Shown here one piece after another: positions 5,484 to 7,291 of a DNA stretch of 7,291 bases. The position numbers and the translations under genes are program-made. Location of the stretch: assembly GCA_016206585.1 (NCBI GenBank), contig JACQRE010000031.1, forward strand, positions 1 to 7,291, given 5' to 3'. Each line of letters opens with the position of its first letter. The stretch's first letter is position 1. The DNA comes from Candidatus Omnitrophota bacterium. GTDB taxonomy: Bacteria > Omnitrophota > Gorgyraeia > Aquiviventales > Aquiviventaceae. The notes under the pieces are model-generated. The model saw only the letters and a program-made list of their open reading frames with translations. It was not told the origin of the DNA and ran no database searches.

Positions 5484-6323
5484 CTATTGCCCGCTTTTCG
5501 CCGGCATCCCCTGGTTCTTCATGACGCGGTCCATGCTATCCTTCCAGCGACCCGCCTCCATGATGGGCAGGTTGGCTTCGGTGGGCACGTAGATCACCAC
5601 CATCTGGTTCGTCTGGAGCCCCTCGATCCACCGGTACCGGAGGTAGTTTTCCGTGATGCTGCCGGCGATGATCTCGTTGCTCTTGGCGACCCCCGTGGCG
5701 CGGGCCACCTCGATCTCCGCGTCCTTCTTGGCCTTGGTCAGCTCGAACTCCTTCTGGAACGACTCCTGCTCGGCTCGCAGCTTGGCCTCGATGCTCATGG
5801 CGAAGCTCGGCGGCAGCCGCACGTCGCGCAGCAGGACGTCCTGGACGATAAAGCCGCGCGGCTCCAGCTTGGTCCGCAGGAACGCGAGAATCTTATCCCC
5901 GATCTCCTTGCGCCCCTCATCGCTGTAGAGCGCCTTGACCGCATAGCCGCTGACGACGTTGCGGATTGCTTCGCGGATGTAGGGCTCCAGCACGGTCTGT
6001 TCGTAGTCCCGCCCGATCGACTTCCGGATGGCCACCGCCTGGGCCGGCGGGACGTTGTAGATGACCGAGACATCCAGCTGCGAGATCAGCCCCTCCGAGG
6101 AGGGCACCTGGGCGGTCTCCTTGATCTGCTGGGTCTTCACGTCCCACACTTCCACCCAGCTGAATACGGGCAGGTACCAGTGCCAGCCAGGACCCAGCGC
6201 CTGATCCGAGATGTGGCCGAAGTCCGCCTTGACGCCCACCTCGCCGTCCTCCACCACCGCCAGCCCGCACCCCGACACCAGCAATGCTCCCATCACGACC
6301 AGTGCAAGCCGAAAGGATTTCAT
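5484..6323 (-). CDS. SPFH/band-7 (prohibitin-like) lipoprotein
   Basis: This 279-residue protein belongs to the stomatin/prohibitin/flotillin/HflC superfamily, whose members form large rings on membranes and often scaffold or restrain proteases. A signal peptide (1-18) ends in a lipobox V16-S17-G18-C19, so the mature protein should be lipid-anchored at C19 and face the periplasm, unlike HflK/HflC, which use a membrane helix. The band-7 domain covers about 22-185, with LGPGWHWYLPVFSWVEVWDVKTQQ (43-66; read LGPGWHWYLP) and the prohibitin-like region around SIGRDYEQTVLEPYIREAIRN (102-122; read DYEQTVLEPYIREA). A charged helix rich in Glu/Lys/Ala (about 180-215) is probably coiled coil. The start has GGAGGGG about 5 nt upstream. 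The gene follows a heptamer inverted repeat after guaA and precedes the DsbD-alpha gene by 30 nt. Superfamily membership is strong; client proteins are unknown. Confidence 0.9.
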   Translation of the reverse strand: MKSFRLALVVMGALLVSGCGLAVVEDGEVGVKADFGHISDQALGPGWHWYLPVFSWVEVWDVKTQQIKETAQVPSSEGLISQLDVSVIYNVPPAQAVAIRKSIGRDYEQTVLEPYIREAIRNVVSGYAVKALYSDEGRKEIGDKILAFLRTKLEPRGFIVQDVLLRDVRLPPSFAMSIEAKLRAEQESFQKEFELTKAKKDAEIEVARATGVAKSNEIIAGSITENYLRYRWIEGLQTNQMVVIYVPTEANLPIMEAGRWKDSMDRVMKNQGMPAKSGQ

Positions 6324-6337
6324 GTCCCCCTCCGTAT

Positions 6338-6403
6338 TGTTCGATGTTCATTGTTCGATGTTCGATGAAGCCTCATTGAACATCGAACTTTGAACATTGA
6401 ACA
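6338..6403. repeat. Inverted-repeat element with heptamer (TGTTCRA) arms
   Basis: The left arm (6338-6368) is TGTTCGA, TGTTCAT, TGTTCGA, TGTTCGA, TGA. The right arm (6373-6403), reverse-complemented, is TGTTCAA, TGTTCAA, AGTTCGA, TGTTCAA, TGA. The 31-nt arms agree at 27 positions across a 4-nt loop. Two of the four differences would be G-U pairs in a plus-strand RNA but C-A mismatches in the minus-strand mRNA of the neighbouring genes. The element starts 5 nt after the guaA stop; there is no T-run, so it is not a classical terminator. Confidence 0.85.
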
Positions 6404-6408
6404 CATCC

Positions 6409-7291
6409 TCACTCCCATTCTATCGTCGCCGGTGGTTTCGACGAGATGTCATACACCACTCTGTTCACGCCCTTGACCTCGTTGATGATCCGGTTCGAGA
6501 TGCGCTCCAGCACGCCGCGGGGCATCTCGGCCCAGTCGGCGGTCATGGCGTCCTGGCTGGTGACGGCGCGCACCGCGATCACGTGCTCGTAGGTGCGCTC
6601 ATCGCCCATCACGCCCACGGTCTTCACCGGCAGCAGCACCGCGAACGCCTGCCACAGGTCCCGGTAGAGCCCGGCGCGGCGGATCTCCTTCACCACCCGC
6701 TCATCCGCCTCCCGCAGGATGCGCAGCCGCTCGGCGGTCACCTCGCCCAGGATGCGCACCGCCAGGCCGGGCCCGGGGAACGGGTGCCGCCAGAGCAACT
6801 CCTCGGAGAGGCCGAGCAGTTTGCCCAACTCGCGCACCTCGTCCTTGAACAGGTCGCGCAGCGGCTCCACCAACTTCAACTGCATCCGCTTGGGCAGGCC
6901 GCCCACGTTGTGGTGGGTCTTGATGGTCGCCGAGGGGCCGCCCCATGCGGAGACGCTCTCGATGACGTCCGGGTACAGCGTGCCCTGCGCCAGGAACCGC
7001 GCGCCGGAGATCTTCTTCGCCTCGGCCTCGAAGACGCGCACGAACTCCCGGCCGATGATCTTGCGCTTCTGCTCGGGGTCGGTGATCCCCCGCAAGGCCG
7101 CGAGGAACCGCGCCGCGGCGTCCACGTACCGGACCGTGATGTGGAAGTGGCGGCCGAACGTCTCCTCGATCTGGGCGCGCTCCCCGGAGCGCAGCAGCCC
7201 GTTGTCTACGAAGATGCACGCGAGCTGATCGCCGACCGCCTTGTGGATCAGCATGGCGGCGACGGAGGAGTCGACGCCACCACTGAGGCCC
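6409..7291 (-). CDS. guaA: GMP synthase (glutamine-hydrolysing), C-terminal part
   Basis: The enzyme converts XMP, ATP and glutamine to GMP in cytoplasmic purine synthesis. Present here are the ATP-pyrophosphatase domain from its P-loop SGGVDSSVAAM at the window edge, then FVDNGLLR, the KRKIIGREFVRVFE stretch, LAQGTLYPDVIES, ATIKTHHNVGGLP, LVEPLRDLFKDEVRELG and RHPFPGPGLAVRILGEV. The dimerisation domain follows, with VGVMGDERTYEHV and VTSQDAMTADWA, ending in the standard DISSKPPATIEWE. All these segments are well conserved and uninterrupted, so the gene should be functional; the N-terminal glutamine amidotransferase domain and the start codon lie beyond 7291. It shows no functional link with the copper genes downstream. 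Only the heptamer inverted repeat separates it from the SPFH gene. Confidence 0.97.
   Translation of the reverse strand, partial: GLSGGVDSSVAAMLIHKAVGDQLACIFVDNGLLRSGERAQIEETFGRHFHITVRYVDAAARFLAALRGITDPEQKRKIIGREFVRVFEAEAKKISGARFLAQGTLYPDVIESVSAWGGPSATIKTHHNVGGLPKRMQLKLVEPLRDLFKDEVRELGKLLGLSEELLWRHPFPGPGLAVRILGEVTAERLRILREADERVVKEIRRAGLYRDLWQAFAVLLPVKTVGVMGDERTYEHVIAVRAVTSQDAMTADWAEMPRGVLERISNRIINEVKGVNRVVYDISSKPPATIEWE

Noticed and set aside
5487..6368. 293-codon plus-strand open frame opposite the SPFH gene
   Set aside because: It is antisense to a well-supported gene and consists of His/Arg/Leu-rich shadow sequence.

Overview
The window is GC-rich bacterial chromosomal DNA in which every supported gene lies on the minus strand, so genes are read from high to low coordinates. 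Gene order 5'->3' on the coding strand is: guaA (3' part) - SPFH/prohibitin-like lipoprotein - secreted DsbD-alpha-type protein - short pyruvate kinase - csoR - small Cys-rich secreted protein - TolC-type outer-membrane channel - CusB-type periplasmic adaptor - cusA (first 78 codons only). Both ends of the window cut a gene. The organism is Gram-negative (outer-membrane channel, RND pump, lipobox protein). The protein style and the short tandem or palindromic spacer repeats remind me of Nitrospirota or Methylomirabilota-like genomes, but that is an impression rather than a proof.

Region 1 (about 4763-7291) holds housekeeping genes: the GMP synthase C-terminal part, then the SPFH lipoprotein and the DsbD-alpha protein, which may share a transcript (30-nt gap). 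The spacers hold two striking inverted-repeat elements. Each has 31-nt arms built from degenerate tandem units: heptamer TGTTCRA at 6338-6403 and octamer GTCACCAG at 4787-4876. The octamer repeat also occurs just upstream of the DsbD-alpha start codon, so that gene is bracketed by the same repeat.

Region 2 (3737-4762) is a complete pyruvate kinase of 341 residues that lacks the usual C-terminal domain. The segment that normally reads GPEIR or GPKIR is GHRIR here.

Region 3 (1-3723) is a copper or silver efflux operon. It begins with a near-consensus sigma-70 promoter (TTGACA-N17-TATACT) in which two copies of a 17-bp CsoR-type operator lie 19 bp apart, one filling the -35/-10 spacer and one between the -10 and the csoR start. 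CsoR has the Cys-His-Cys copper site. Downstream come a secreted Cys-rich small protein of unknown function, the channel, the adaptor and the RND pump. Together these would form an envelope-spanning Cu(I)/Ag(I) exporter induced when CsoR binds copper.

The operon looks translationally coupled throughout. The last junctions overlap (ATGA, then an 11-nt overlap). The two junctions with real gaps each have C-rich sequence beside the upstream stop codon that can pair with the Shine-Dalgarno region of the next gene. The Cys-rich protein and these paired junctions are the best candidates for something not yet described.
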